A DNA stretch of 23,585 nt from Chitinophagaceae bacterium UBA2789 (GTDB lineage Bacteria; Bacteroidota; Bacteroidia; Chitinophagales; Chitinophagaceae): NCBI GenBank assembly GCA_002352145.1, contig DEHX01000008.1:32607-56191 (forward strand), in the 5' to 3' direction. The notes below the pieces were generated by a model. That model worked only from the letters and a program-made list of their open reading frames with translations, was not told the DNA's origin and did no database searches. Each line of letters starts with the position of its first letter. The first letter of the stretch is position 1. Shown piece by piece: positions 8,279 through 16,269 of this stretch. Both the position numbers and the translations under genes were made by a program.

Positions 8279-9589
8279 CTAATTTACTGTCTCTCTTCCT
8301 ACACTAACATAATAAAATCCCAGTTCCTTTATGGCAGAAAGATCAAACAGATTTCGGCCGTCAAAAATGGCTTTATTTTTCAGGCTGGCGGCAATTTTGC
8401 CAAAGTCAGGTGTTCTGAATTCATTCCATTCCGTAGCAATGATGAGTGCATCTGCATTCTTCAACGTATCATATTGGCTCTGGCCATACTGAATTTTATC
8501 ACCAACTGTTGATCTGACATTATTCATCGCCTCCGGATCGAATGCACAAACTGTTGCACCCGCCTTTGTCAATTCTTCAATCATATACAATGCCGGAGCT
8601 TCTCTTATATCGTCTGTATTTGGCTTGAACGCTAATCCCCAAAGTGCAAAATGTTTGCCTTTTAAATCATTATTAAAATATTTATTGATCGCCGGAATCA
8701 GGTGCAGCTTTTGCTGTTCGTTTACCTTCATTACAGCATTCAGTATCTCAAACTCATAATTCACTTCTGAAGATGATTTAACTAGTGCCTGTACATCCTT
8801 TGGGAAACAACTGCCGCCATAACCAATTCCGGGAAATAAAAATCTTTTTCCAATCCTGTCATCACTACCGATACCACGGCGCACCATATCTACATCCGCC
8901 CCCAGCTTTTCACATAGACGGGCTATTTCATTCATGAAAGATATTTTGGTCGCCAGGAATGAATTGGCTGCATATTTGGTCAGCTCTGCGGAACGTTCGT
9001 CCATGTAAATGACAGGATTTCCCTGTCTTACAAAAGGAGCATACAAATCACCCATCAGCTTCCTAGCTCTTTCTGAAGTAGTTCCGATAACTACCCTGTC
9101 TGGTTTCATAAAATCTTCAACTGCTACTCCCTCCCTTAGAAATTCCGGATTGCTAACTACATCAAATTCGCCTTTATAATTTGCTGCAATGGCAGCATGT
9201 ACTTTTTGAGCTGTTCCAACCGGAACGGTACTTTTATCAACGATTACCTTATAGCCGGTCATTATTTTACCCAATTCGTCTGCGACCCCCAGGATATATT
9301 TAAGATCGGCTGATCCATCTTCACCAGGTGGTGTGGGCAATGCCAGAAAAATAATAGCGGCATCATTTATTCCTTCAGCCAGGTCGGTGGTAAAGTGCAA
9401 CCTTTCTTCTTTGAGGTTACGGAGAAAAAGTTTCTCCAGTCCCGGTTCATAAATGGTAACAACGCCACTTTTTAACTTACTTACTTTGTTGGCATCAATA
9501 TCGACGCAGGTGACATCATTACCTGTCTCAGCAAAACATGTTCCTGTCACTAAACCAACATAGCCTGTTCCTACTACAGCGATTTTCAT
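8279..9589 (-). CDS. ugd: UDP-glucose 6-dehydrogenase
   Basis: A 436-residue enzyme that oxidises UDP-glucose to UDP-glucuronate with two NAD+. The N-terminal Rossmann motif is GTGYVGL (7-13) with VDIDANK after beta-2. LALPTPPGEDGSADL (82-96) is typical of bacterial Ugd. The catalytic cysteine C261 and K264 lie in GIGYGGSCFPKD. The C-terminal domain contains FALWGLAFKPNTDDIREAP. It differs clearly from the dehydrogenase at 5989-7278, so the operon has two non-redundant sugar dehydrogenases. It begins 6 bases after the aminotransferase stop. Confidence 0.96.
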   Translation of the reverse strand: MKIAVVGTGYVGLVTGTCFAETGNDVTCVDIDANKVSKLKSGVVTIYEPGLEKLFLRNLKEERLHFTTDLAEGINDAAIIFLALPTPPGEDGSADLKYILGVADELGKIMTGYKVIVDKSTVPVGTAQKVHAAIAANYKGEFDVVSNPEFLREGVAVEDFMKPDRVVIGTTSERARKLMGDLYAPFVRQGNPVIYMDERSAELTKYAANSFLATKISFMNEIARLCEKLGADVDMVRRGIGSDDRIGKRFLFPGIGYGGSCFPKDVQALVKSSSEVNYEFEILNAVMKVNEQQKLHLIPAINKYFNNDLKGKHFALWGLAFKPNTDDIREAPALYMIEELTKAGATVCAFDPEAMNNVRSTVGDKIQYGQSQYDTLKNADALIIATEWNEFRTPDFGKIAASLKNKAIFDGRNLFDLSAIKELGFYYVSVGRETVN

Positions 9590-9595
9590 AGTTAA

Positions 9596-10726
9596 TTATT
9601 TGTTTACGTATTCAAGTACTTTATTTGTAATAAATTTCAGTTGCTCCTCATCCAGTTCAGTATGCATGGGCAGGGAGATAACTCTTCCTGTCAACCAGTC
9701 GGTAACGGGCATCACCTGCGATGCAGTTCCAAACTGTTCAAACATCTTTTGTTTATGTCCCGGCACCGGGTAATAGATCATAGATGGAATTTTATGTTCG
9801 GCAAGGAATTGGTTTAAACCATCCCTGTCTACTCCTTCCAGGATCATTGTGTACTGATGGAAAACATGATGAGAAAATGGCGCCCTGTAAGGTGTTTTTA
9901 TTTTAGGATTTCCGGCAAAGGATTTATCATAAAAATCAGCAGCTGCCCTCCGGGCAATTGTATATTCATCAAGATGGCGGAGTTTTATATCCAGGATAGC
10001 GGCTTGTATAGTATCTAACCTGCTATTACACCCCACAACATCATGGTAATATCTTTTACTTTGACCATGATTAGCGATCATTTTCAATTTAACCGCCAGT
10101 TCATCATCGTTGGTAAAAATTGCACCCCCATCACCAAATGCACCCAGATTTTTCGAAGGGTAGAATGATGTGGCGCCAATATGCCCGATAGTACCTGTTT
10201 TTTTCTTCGTGCCATCAGAGAAGGTATAATCACAACCAATTGCCTGCGCATTATCTTCAATCACAAAAAGATCATACTTTTTGGCAATGGCCATTATTTC
10301 CTCCATCGGGGCTGCATGCCCATACAGATGGACTGGTACAATAGCTTTAGTTTTAGGAGTAATGGCTTTTTCCAAAGCAGTGGGATCAATACAAAATGTT
10401 TTAGGATCAACTTCTACAAATACAGGTGTTAGTTTCAGCAAGGCTATTACTTCCGTAGTGGCGATATAGGTAAAGGAAGGTGTTATTACTTCATCACCGG
10501 GTTGAAAGCCTAATGCCATCATCGCTATTTGCAAAGCATCGGTACCGTTGGCACAGGGTATGGTATGCTTCACACCTAGATAAGCTGATAGATTGGCAGC
10601 AAAATCCTGAACAGGTTTTCCATTGATGAAAGCCGAACTTTCCAATACATCCAACACCTCTTTATCTACGTCGGATTTTATTTTATGATACTGGGTCTTG
10701 GTATCGACCATCTGGATAGGTCTCAT
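9596..10726 (-). CDS. DegT/DnrJ/EryC1 sugar aminotransferase (WbpE-like)
   Basis: A fold-type I PLP aminotransferase that acts on keto nucleotide sugars, first gene of the operon. From the preferred ATG at 10726 it has 376 residues and begins MRPIQMVDTKTQY, like family members. The frame stays open to an ATG at 10774, so an extra 16 residues cannot be excluded. Motifs: CANGTDALQ (58-66), ITPSFTYIAT (81-90), PLP aspartate in EDNAQ (157-161), Schiff-base lysine K192 in PSKNLGAFGDGGA, HGQ and NSRLDTIQAAIL. CANGTDALQI, GDGGAIFTNDDELA and NSRLDT resemble WbpE-type UDP-3-keto-GlcNAcA aminotransferases. That would fit the TviB/WbpA-like dehydrogenase in the same operon, but other 3- or 4-keto sugars are possible. 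Confidence 0.88.
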   Translation of the reverse strand: MRPIQMVDTKTQYHKIKSDVDKEVLDVLESSAFINGKPVQDFAANLSAYLGVKHTIPCANGTDALQIAMMALGFQPGDEVITPSFTYIATTEVIALLKLTPVFVEVDPKTFCIDPTALEKAITPKTKAIVPVHLYGHAAPMEEIMAIAKKYDLFVIEDNAQAIGCDYTFSDGTKKKTGTIGHIGATSFYPSKNLGAFGDGGAIFTNDDELAVKLKMIANHGQSKRYYHDVVGCNSRLDTIQAAILDIKLRHLDEYTIARRAAADFYDKSFAGNPKIKTPYRAPFSHHVFHQYTMILEGVDRDGLNQFLAEHKIPSMIYYPVPGHKQKMFEQFGTASQVMPVTDWLTGRVISLPMHTELDEEQLKFITNKVLEYVNK

Positions 10727-10802
10727 GGGGAAATGTTTAAGTTGAAAATACCAGCCGGTCAACCCCTTTTCCATTCAGGTTCAGGCGATTCGGTCAGGCG
10801 GG

Positions 10803-10810
10803 CAAAAATA
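10803..10810 (-). promoter_or_regulatory. Candidate -7 box for the nucleotide-sugar operon
   Basis: Read on the minus strand this is TATTTTTG, an exact TAnnTTTG match followed by CC. It would start transcription about 70 bases before the preferred aminotransferase ATG at 10726. No TTG was found at the expected -33 distance. It is paired back to back with the waaA box at 10842-10849. Confidence 0.4.
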
Positions 10811-10841
10811 GTAAAATACAGGTAGTTTACCCGATTGCTTT

Positions 10842-10849
10842 TACATTTG
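10842..10849 (+). promoter_or_regulatory. Candidate -7 box for waaA
   Basis: TACATTTG followed by C is an exact TAnnTTTG match. The expected transcript start, near 10856, leaves a leader of about 28 bases before the TTG at 10884 and so supports that start. A clear -33 TTG at standard spacing is missing. Confidence 0.42.
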
Positions 10850-10883
10850 CGCTTTACGATACTACCGGCAAAAAACAGACATC

Positions 10884-12149
10884 TTGTCCATTTTTCTTTA
10901 CAATATCTTTCTCCTGGTGTACAGGTTTAGCTTGTTTGCTGCTTCTTTATTTAATGACAAGGCCAGGAAATGGATAACAGGCAGAAAAGGAATATTTGAA
11001 AGTTTGCAAACCAGTATTCCCACATCGGATAAAATCATCTGGATGCATTGCGCCTCCCTGGGCGAATTTGAGCAAGGCCGGCCGGTTTTAGAAAAAATAA
11101 AAGCCACTTACCCGGGTTACAAAGTATTACTAACCTTTTTTTCACCTTCAGGATACGAGGTACAAAAAAATTATAGAGGAGCTGATTGGGTATTTTATCT
11201 TCCGTTAGACGGGGCATCTAATGCCCGGCGCTTTCTTGAAATCACCCATCCTTCCCTGGTCATATTTGTAAAGTATGAATTTTGGTATTACTACCTGAAA
11301 AAAATCAAGTACAGAAAAATACCCTTGATTCTTATATCAGCCATCTTTCGAAAAGAAATGTCATTCTTCAAATGGTATGGCAGTATACAACGAAAAATAT
11401 TAACAAGATTTGACCATTTGTTTGTTCAGGATAAAAACTCAAAAAAACTGATTGATGAAATTAGCCTCAATAACATCTGCAGCGTTTCCGGTGATACCCG
11501 TTTTGACAGGGTAATTGAAATTGCAGAAAATTTTAACCCTATACCGGAAATAGAAAAGTTTATTCAAAATAATCCTGTAATCGTTGCAGGCAGCACCTGG
11601 CCCGAGGATGAAAATGTATTGAAAACGGCCTTTAAATCTTTAAATAACAACGCAGCAAGGCTTATTATAGTGCCACATGAAATTCATGAAGGACATATAA
11701 AAGACTTAAAAACAATTTTTCCCGATTCAGTACTATTTTCTACTTTAAAAGATGGGTTTAAAAGCCCGGAAAACAACAGAATACTGATCATTGATAATAT
11801 CGGGATGTTATCCAGGTTATATAAATATGCTGCTGTTGCCTATGTGGGGGGTGGTTTAAAAAGCACCGGTGTTCATAATGTGCTGGAAGCAGCTGTATAT
11901 AATAAACCGGTAATCATTGGGCCCCATTATGAAAAATACCAGGAGGCAATCGACCTTGTAAACAGTGGCGGGGGAATCGTTATTAAGGATGCCGGTGCAC
12001 TTTCTGACCGCTTTATGCAGCTGTTAAATAACCAAAATGGCATTTATGATAAAACCAGCCATGCAGCCGGAACCTTTGTAAGGGCTAATGGTGGCGCAAC
12101 CGGGAAAATCCTTTCTTTTATTCAGGAGAACCGCCTTTTAACCAATTGA
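10884..12149 (+). CDS. waaA: 3-deoxy-D-manno-octulosonic acid (Kdo) transferase
   Basis: A 421-residue inner-membrane GT-B (GT30) enzyme that transfers Kdo from CMP-Kdo to lipid A precursors. An N-terminal hydrophobic anchor (about 4-22) is followed by WMHCASLGEFEQGRP with the conserved catalytic-type glutamate E61, then PLD and VKYEFWYYYL. The C-terminal nucleotide-binding half has AGSTWPEDE, VPHEIHE, GGGLKSTGVHNVLEAA and IIGPHYEKYQEA. There is no in-frame ATG before residue 54, which falls inside the conserved core. The family N-terminus is matched from the TTG at 10884, so TTG is the probable start. The 3' end overlaps the convergent hypothetical gene by 28 bases. Lipid A/core assembly fits the neighbouring sugar operon. 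Confidence 0.93.
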   Translation: MSIFLYNIFLLVYRFSLFAASLFNDKARKWITGRKGIFESLQTSIPTSDKIIWMHCASLGEFEQGRPVLEKIKATYPGYKVLLTFFSPSGYEVQKNYRGADWVFYLPLDGASNARRFLEITHPSLVIFVKYEFWYYYLKKIKYRKIPLILISAIFRKEMSFFKWYGSIQRKILTRFDHLFVQDKNSKKLIDEISLNNICSVSGDTRFDRVIEIAENFNPIPEIEKFIQNNPVIVAGSTWPEDENVLKTAFKSLNNNAARLIIVPHEIHEGHIKDLKTIFPDSVLFSTLKDGFKSPENNRILIIDNIGMLSRLYKYAAVAYVGGGLKSTGVHNVLEAAVYNKPVIIGPHYEKYQEAIDLVNSGGGIVIKDAGALSDRFMQLLNNQNGIYDKTSHAAGTFVRANGGATGKILSFIQENRLLTN

Positions 12150-12838
12150 TCAAAGTGTTGTACAGTTGGGTTATCATTATTCCAGCCCAATTTTACTTTA
12201 AGCTCCCGGCTGATCCAGTATTCAGCCTCAGCATAGATATTAAAACTGTTAATAGTTTTGATACTTCGTTCATAAACCGATTCATCTCCACGAAATAGTT
12301 CATTAATAAAAAGAAACCGGTCATTTATACCAATTGCTTTACGCAGATCTTTTACAGGAGATTCTTTTAATATCTCGACCAACTCGGTTTTTCCTTGTTT
12401 CAGCTTATCATTCAGCGATTCTTCCTGTCCGCCAGATTCGTTGATCTCCTTCTTATCTTTTGGCTGATGAGATAGTGTTGGAATTTCGGTCATGGGATCA
12501 AAGACCATATCTAATTGTCCGTTTTTTTGAACTACTGATACGGTTCCTTCATCTACCAGTACTTTTTCTTTCTTTTCTTTTACCACATGTTGCTCTTCTG
12601 CAGGCCTGGGTGCATATTTTTCATACGCCTTTGGGATGTCTTCAACGACGGTCATTGACATAGACATGGCTGGTAACACCACCGCTACTTTAGCCGTACC
12701 AAGGCTTTGTTGTTTTTGTGTTTGCTGTTTGGACAGTTCAAACTGTAATAATTGCACTGTGCCCAGCATCTCTACCGGGTCGGCCTGTTGCTCGAATTGT
12801 TGTTTTAATTTTTGTATCAGGGCTTCTATTCGTTCCAT
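12122..12838 (-). CDS. Bacteroidota hypothetical protein
   Basis: 238 residues from the ATG at 12838; a longer TTG-initiated reading to 12934 would overlap the divergent tdk start and looks spurious. I cannot name a function. The N-terminus (1-45) is Gln/Glu/Lys-rich and predicted helical. The middle (about 75-160) is low complexity, with many Lys, Glu and Pro. The C-terminal 75 residues form a compact block (KAIGINDRFLFINELFRGDESVYERSI split by short gaps) that I recognise as a recurrent C-terminal segment of uncharacterised Bacteroidota proteins, typically predicted all-helical. There is no signal peptide or membrane segment, so it is probably cytoplasmic. It is divergent from tdk (95 bases apart) and convergent with waaA, overlapping it by 28 bases. 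Confidence 0.75.
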   Translation of the reverse strand: MERIEALIQKLKQQFEQQADPVEMLGTVQLLQFELSKQQTQKQQSLGTAKVAVVLPAMSMSMTVVEDIPKAYEKYAPRPAEEQHVVKEKKEKVLVDEGTVSVVQKNGQLDMVFDPMTEIPTLSHQPKDKKEINESGGQEESLNDKLKQGKTELVEILKESPVKDLRKAIGINDRFLFINELFRGDESVYERSIKTINSFNIYAEAEYWISRELKVKLGWNNDNPTVQHFDQLVKRRFS

Positions 12839-12933
12839 TGATTTATATTTACCGCCCGCAAATTGCGACCATTTAAAGTTACAAACTGTTTGCCAATAAA
12901 ACCTGGCATAAAAACCTATAACAAATCTTAACA

Positions 12934-13497
12934 ATGTTTATTGAACCTAATATTAGCGGCGAAAGAAGAGGAAGCATTGAAGTGATATGCGGCTCCATGT
13001 TCAGCGGAAAAACAGAAGAATTGATTCGCCGGTTAAAAAGGGTAAAGATTGCCAACCTTAAAGTAGAAATTTTCAAGCCGGCCATAGATGTACGCTATGA
13101 CGAAGTAAAAATAGTTTCACATGATACGAATGCGATACAATCCACCCCCATTGATAATTCTCAAAAAATACTGCTGATGGCCCAGGATGTGGATGTAATC
13201 GGAATTGATGAAGCCCAGTTCTTTGATGATGAAATCGCCAATGTTTGTGATGAACTGGCATTTAGGGGCATACGGGTCATCGTAGCAGGACTGGATATGG
13301 ATTACCTTGGTAAACCATTTGGCCAGATGCCCTACATCATGGCAAAAGCGGACTACGTAACCAAGCTGCATGCCATTTGTATGCAATGCGGCAATATTGC
13401 CAACTATTCATACCGGAAAATACCCAACGAAGACCAGGTGATGCTGGGGGCTAAAGATGTTTACGAGCCAAGATGCAGGAAATGTTACCACAAGTAA
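12934..13497 (+). CDS. tdk: Thymidine kinase
   Basis: A 187-residue type II thymidine kinase of the pyrimidine salvage pathway, phosphorylating thymidine with ATP in the cytoplasm. The P-loop is GSMFSGKT (20-27). The catalytic glutamate E93 is in DEAQFF (92-97). AGLDMDYLGKPFG matches the conserved strand after the Walker B region. The lasso domain has four zinc-ligand cysteines, C149/C152 and C181/C184. Length and motifs are complete. The gene is transcribed divergently from the hypothetical gene and ends 11 bases from the convergent lipoprotein gene. Confidence 0.96.
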   Translation: MFIEPNISGERRGSIEVICGSMFSGKTEELIRRLKRVKIANLKVEIFKPAIDVRYDEVKIVSHDTNAIQSTPIDNSQKILLMAQDVDVIGIDEAQFFDDEIANVCDELAFRGIRVIVAGLDMDYLGKPFGQMPYIMAKADYVTKLHAICMQCGNIANYSYRKIPNEDQVMLGAKDVYEPRCRKCYHK

Positions 13498-13508
13498 GCT
13501 GGCAGCAA

Positions 13509-14408
13509 CTATAGTGCTTTACCTTTCACTTTTGTCTTTCCTGTTATCTTAACAGTATTTCCCTTTTCTTTTGTATTGGCTTTAATGTCCTGGTCAGCAT
13601 TTACAACTAACCCTGTGCGGCTATCAATAATAAGTTCTCCTTTTATTTCGCCATTCAATGTCGACTGCGGATTACCAGAATCAATTGTAGTAAGCTCTTC
13701 TACAGTAACCATATCCCCTTCTATATCTGTAACCTTATAAACAGAGCTGTACTTTGCATCTAAAACTCCTTTTTGTGTACTATTCTTGGTCCAGCTATCC
13801 CCTACTTTTACTTCCTTGTCAGGAAAAATGAATAGGAACCTTTCCATTTGTTCTTTTACTGCTTCGCCGTTAAATCGTTTCCTGAATGCCTGCACCATTT
13901 GTTCACGGCTGGCTCCCTGCAGACCTAATGAGTCTGCAATTGATGCCGCCATCTGATCAAACCCTGTAATTTCTATAATGCTGCCTTCTGAATTCACCAT
14001 CATAGTGAATTTCTGCTGCTTTATCGCCCCAAAAAATTTATTCATCATACCCATTAGCTCCGATGCTTCAGTTTTATTTACCCCCGGACTAACAGGATTA
14101 TCCGAATCGATCATGATATTTAAACCAGCAATATCCAGGCTCATTTTGAACCGTTCATATTTTGCCTTTATAGACTTCACTGATCCATTATCCTCTGCAA
14201 CAAACATGGAATAATAAGCTGTCATATCCGTTTGCCGGGTCTCATTACCGGTAACAAAGTCCAGGTTCATTATCGTTTCATAATCATACCCCTTTCCCTT
14301 TTCAAAATTGAACCGCAGCATTTTTGAGGTAGTTGCTGTTTTTGTAGTCTGGCAGGATTGAATAATTAGCAATGAGAAAACGGAAAGAATAAGTACCAGG
14401 CGTTGCAT
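13509..14408 (-). CDS. DUF6263-like exported lipoprotein
   Basis: 299 residues. The N-terminus has a short positive charge, a hydrophobic core and IIQSC with the candidate lipid-modified cysteine at 19, so it is probably an outer- or periplasm-facing lipoprotein; Gln at -2 is slightly off consensus. The mature part resembles DUF6263 proteins: repeated beta-strand-rich segments, a long helical Met-rich stretch (about 118-175, including MGMMNKFFGAI), a KVGDSWTKN turn and a C-terminal strand block. No catalytic residues are recognised and the function is unknown. It stands alone on the minus strand, convergent with tdk. Confidence 0.78.
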   Translation of the reverse strand: MQRLVLILSVFSLLIIQSCQTTKTATTSKMLRFNFEKGKGYDYETIMNLDFVTGNETRQTDMTAYYSMFVAEDNGSVKSIKAKYERFKMSLDIAGLNIMIDSDNPVSPGVNKTEASELMGMMNKFFGAIKQQKFTMMVNSEGSIIEITGFDQMAASIADSLGLQGASREQMVQAFRKRFNGEAVKEQMERFLFIFPDKEVKVGDSWTKNSTQKGVLDAKYSSVYKVTDIEGDMVTVEELTTIDSGNPQSTLNGEIKGELIIDSRTGLVVNADQDIKANTKEKGNTVKITGKTKVKGKAL

Positions 14409-14466
14409 AACTTAATTTTGCCGCAAATTAGAATATAATTGAGTCAGACATACAAAGGCTAATCTG

Positions 14467-14474
14467 TATTTTCG
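14467..14474 (+). promoter_or_regulatory. Weak candidate -7 box for ccmB
   Basis: TATTTTCG has one mismatch from TAnnTTTG and lies 24 bases before the ccmB ATG. The nearest upstream TTG (14439-14441) is 25 bases away, longer than usual spacing. Confidence 0.25.
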
Positions 14475-14498
14475 CAGGTATAGCAGTTTTAACATTCC

Positions 14499-15146
14499 AT
14501 GCGCCATATATTCACTTTACTAAAAAAAGACCTATTACTGGAAATAAGGCAGCAATACAGCTTTTATGGTATTTTGCTGTACATAGGCGCAACTATTTTT
14601 GTTCTTTATAATGCGCTGGAAGAACCAGATAGCAAAGTATGGAACGGCCTGTTTTGGGTAATCCAGCTTTTTATCTGTATCAATGCTGTCGCTAAAAGCT
14701 TTTTACAAGAAAGCCGCGGCCGTATGCTGTATTTCTACTCTATTGCCAGCCCGGCAGATTTTGTATTGGCCAAATTAATATTCAACTCAGTTCTTATGCT
14801 GGTGATGAGTTTGCTCAGCTTGCTGCTATTTACCCTTTTCCTCGGAAATCCCATGCAAAAAGCAGGAGAATTTATAGGTCTGGTACTATTAGGCGGATGG
14901 AGCCTGAGCCTTGTCTTCACTTTCCTGGCTGCCATCGCTGCAAAAGCCCAACAAAATGCTGCAATCATGGCTGTATTAGGTTTTCCGATCATTATTCCTC
15001 AGCTTTTACTCTTAATGCGTTTGTCAAGTGCAGCTTTTGCGCCGCTGCTTACAATACCACTCAGCAGTGTTCTTTTATTAATTGCTCTTGATGCAATGAT
15101 TGTACTGATGGCCATCATCCTGTTTCCGTTCCTATGGAAAGACTAA
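14499..15146 (+). CDS. ccmB: Heme exporter/ABC permease CcmB
   Basis: A 215-residue integral membrane protein with about six hydrophobic segments (roughly 22-38, 49-66, 94-116, 125-147, 157-175, 190-213), the standard CcmB topology and length. The conserved cytoplasmic FLQESRGRMLYFY (68-80) followed by SPADFVLAK is characteristic of the family. CcmB works with the ATPase CcmA and with CcmC to deliver heme to the chaperone CcmE during cytochrome c maturation (System I). ccmC follows 141 bases later. ccmA is not in the window, so the ATPase must be elsewhere. Confidence 0.92.
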   Translation: MRHIFTLLKKDLLLEIRQQYSFYGILLYIGATIFVLYNALEEPDSKVWNGLFWVIQLFICINAVAKSFLQESRGRMLYFYSIASPADFVLAKLIFNSVLMLVMSLLSLLLFTLFLGNPMQKAGEFIGLVLLGGWSLSLVFTFLAAIAAKAQQNAAIMAVLGFPIIIPQLLLLMRLSSAAFAPLLTIPLSSVLLLIALDAMIVLMAIILFPFLWKD

Positions 15147-15237
15147 GAAGTTCGGATTGATTTTCATCGCTTCATCTTTTGATTAACTTCATATTGACAA
15201 TATTTGATGTTCGTCATTCCAATTTGCCAATTCCCCT

Positions 15238-15245
15238 TATTTTTG
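15238..15245 (+). promoter_or_regulatory. Candidate -7 box for ccmC
   Basis: TATTTTTG followed by C is an exact TAnnTTTG match in the 141-base gap after ccmB. The predicted transcript would begin near 15251 and carry the palindrome at 15261-15281 in its leader. No TTG at 19-21 bases upstream was seen. Confidence 0.42.
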
Positions 15246-15260
15246 CTCCCACATTTAGCA

Positions 15261-15281
15261 GGCAGGTAATCATTACCCGCC
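15261..15281 (+). repeat. Inverted repeat in the ccmC leader
   Basis: A perfect 13-base palindrome GGTAATCATTACC (15265-15277... read with its flanks, 15264-15276 core) is extended by outer GGC/GCC pairs with one mismatch, covering 15261-15281. It ends six bases before the first ccmC ATG. It could be an operator or a leader hairpin masking initiation. No T-run follows, so it is not a terminator. Confidence 0.5.
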
Positions 15282-15287
15282 ATACCG

Positions 15288-16004
15288 ATGACTGATCGAA
15301 AAAACTATATGTACAAGTCCTGGTGGAAAATTGCAGCAGTATTGTTGCTCATTTACACTGTAATAGCTGGCTTCCTCGGTCCGGTTCCCAAATTGCAATT
15401 ACTTGGAGAAACAATCAGGAACCTCTACTTCCATGTTTGCATGTGGTTCGCCATGATGATACTTTTCACTGTTTCCGTGGTGAATGCCATCCGGTATCTG
15501 CGGGGATTTCAGTTAAAATACGACATATACTCCAGGCATTATGCCATCATGGCCATCGTTCTGGGCATTTTGGGCTATTCAACCGGCGCCATCTGGGCCG
15601 CCTTTACCTGGGCAGATCCTAACAGCAGCATATTGGATAATTTCAAAACCATCGCCAGGGATCCTAAATTGATAGGTGCCGCCATTGCCCTTTTGGTCTA
15701 TTTCGCTTACCTCATACTGAGAGATTCAATACAGGATATAGACAAAAAAGCCAGGATTAGTGCTGTATATAACATTTTTGCCTATGCTATACTGTTCCCT
15801 TCCATTTGGATATTGCCAAGAATACTCCCCAGCCTGCATCCCGGCAATGAGGACAATCCTGCCCTTGATGTGAAAAATGATATCAGCGGCAATATGCGAA
15901 TTGTATTCTATCCTGCTGTTATCGGATGGACCTTGCTGGCTGTTTGGATCACCACACTCAAGATCAGGCTGACTTTGTTAAAAGAAAAAAAGATGATGCC
16001 ATGA
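15288..16004 (+). CDS. ccmC: Cytochrome c maturation protein CcmC (CcsA superfamily)
   Basis: A 238-residue membrane protein with six hydrophobic segments. It handles heme and transfers it to CcmE at the periplasmic face. The start may instead be the ATG at 15309 (MYKSWWK), which fits family N-termini better. Both family heme-ligand histidines are visible: H49 in NLYFHV and H184 in SLHPGN. The tryptophan-rich WWD segment is unusual: after TGAIWAAFTW (99-108) the expected W-G-x-W-W-x-x-D core is replaced by a longer, Trp-free stretch (109-127) ending in DPK, after which the conserved IALLVYFAYLILR helix resumes. The stop overlaps the next small gene (ATGA). Confidence 0.9.
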   Translation: MTDRKNYMYKSWWKIAAVLLLIYTVIAGFLGPVPKLQLLGETIRNLYFHVCMWFAMMILFTVSVVNAIRYLRGFQLKYDIYSRHYAIMAIVLGILGYSTGAIWAAFTWADPNSSILDNFKTIARDPKLIGAAIALLVYFAYLILRDSIQDIDKKARISAVYNIFAYAILFPSIWILPRILPSLHPGNEDNPALDVKNDISGNMRIVFYPAVIGWTLLAVWITTLKIRLTLLKEKKMMP

Positions 16005-16222
16005 TGAAATATTGTAAAAAAATAACTGCATTATTTACAATGATCCTGCTCTCAACAGCATTATTTGCCCAGGACAAAGATGTATCTGTTGCAGACACTA
16101 TGCGCAGTAATGGCCGTATCTATGTGGTGGTAGCTGTTGTGCTAACAATTTTGATTGGCCTGATTTTATACATAATAAGACTTGACAGAAAGATTACAAA
16201 ACTGGAAAGAGAAAGTAACTAA
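16001..16222 (+). CDS. CcmD-like small membrane protein
   Basis: 73 residues. The start ATG at 16001 overlaps the ccmC stop as ATGA; a second ATG follows at 16004. A hydrophobic N-terminus ending in LFAQ (about 8-24) looks like a cleavable signal sequence. It is followed by MRSNGRIYVVVAVVLTI, a single transmembrane helix (about 40-59) and a basic tail (DRKITKLER). Proteins of this pattern follow CcmC in many Bacteroidota and are annotated as CcmD family; CcmD helps release heme-bound CcmE from CcmABC. Sequence conservation of CcmD is weak, so context carries most of the assignment. Confidence 0.8.
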   Translation: MMKYCKKITALFTMILLSTALFAQDKDVSVADTMRSNGRIYVVVAVVLTILIGLILYIIRLDRKITKLERESN

Positions 16223-16269
16223 AGAGGTTGATTATTACAATAACGATTGCTAAAACAAAAACAGAACTC

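Noticed and set aside
12839..12934. N-terminal extension of the hypothetical protein to a TTG at 12934
   Set aside because: It would overlap the tdk start codon, lacks an ATG, and the extra residues look unlike the charged helical protein that begins at 12838.
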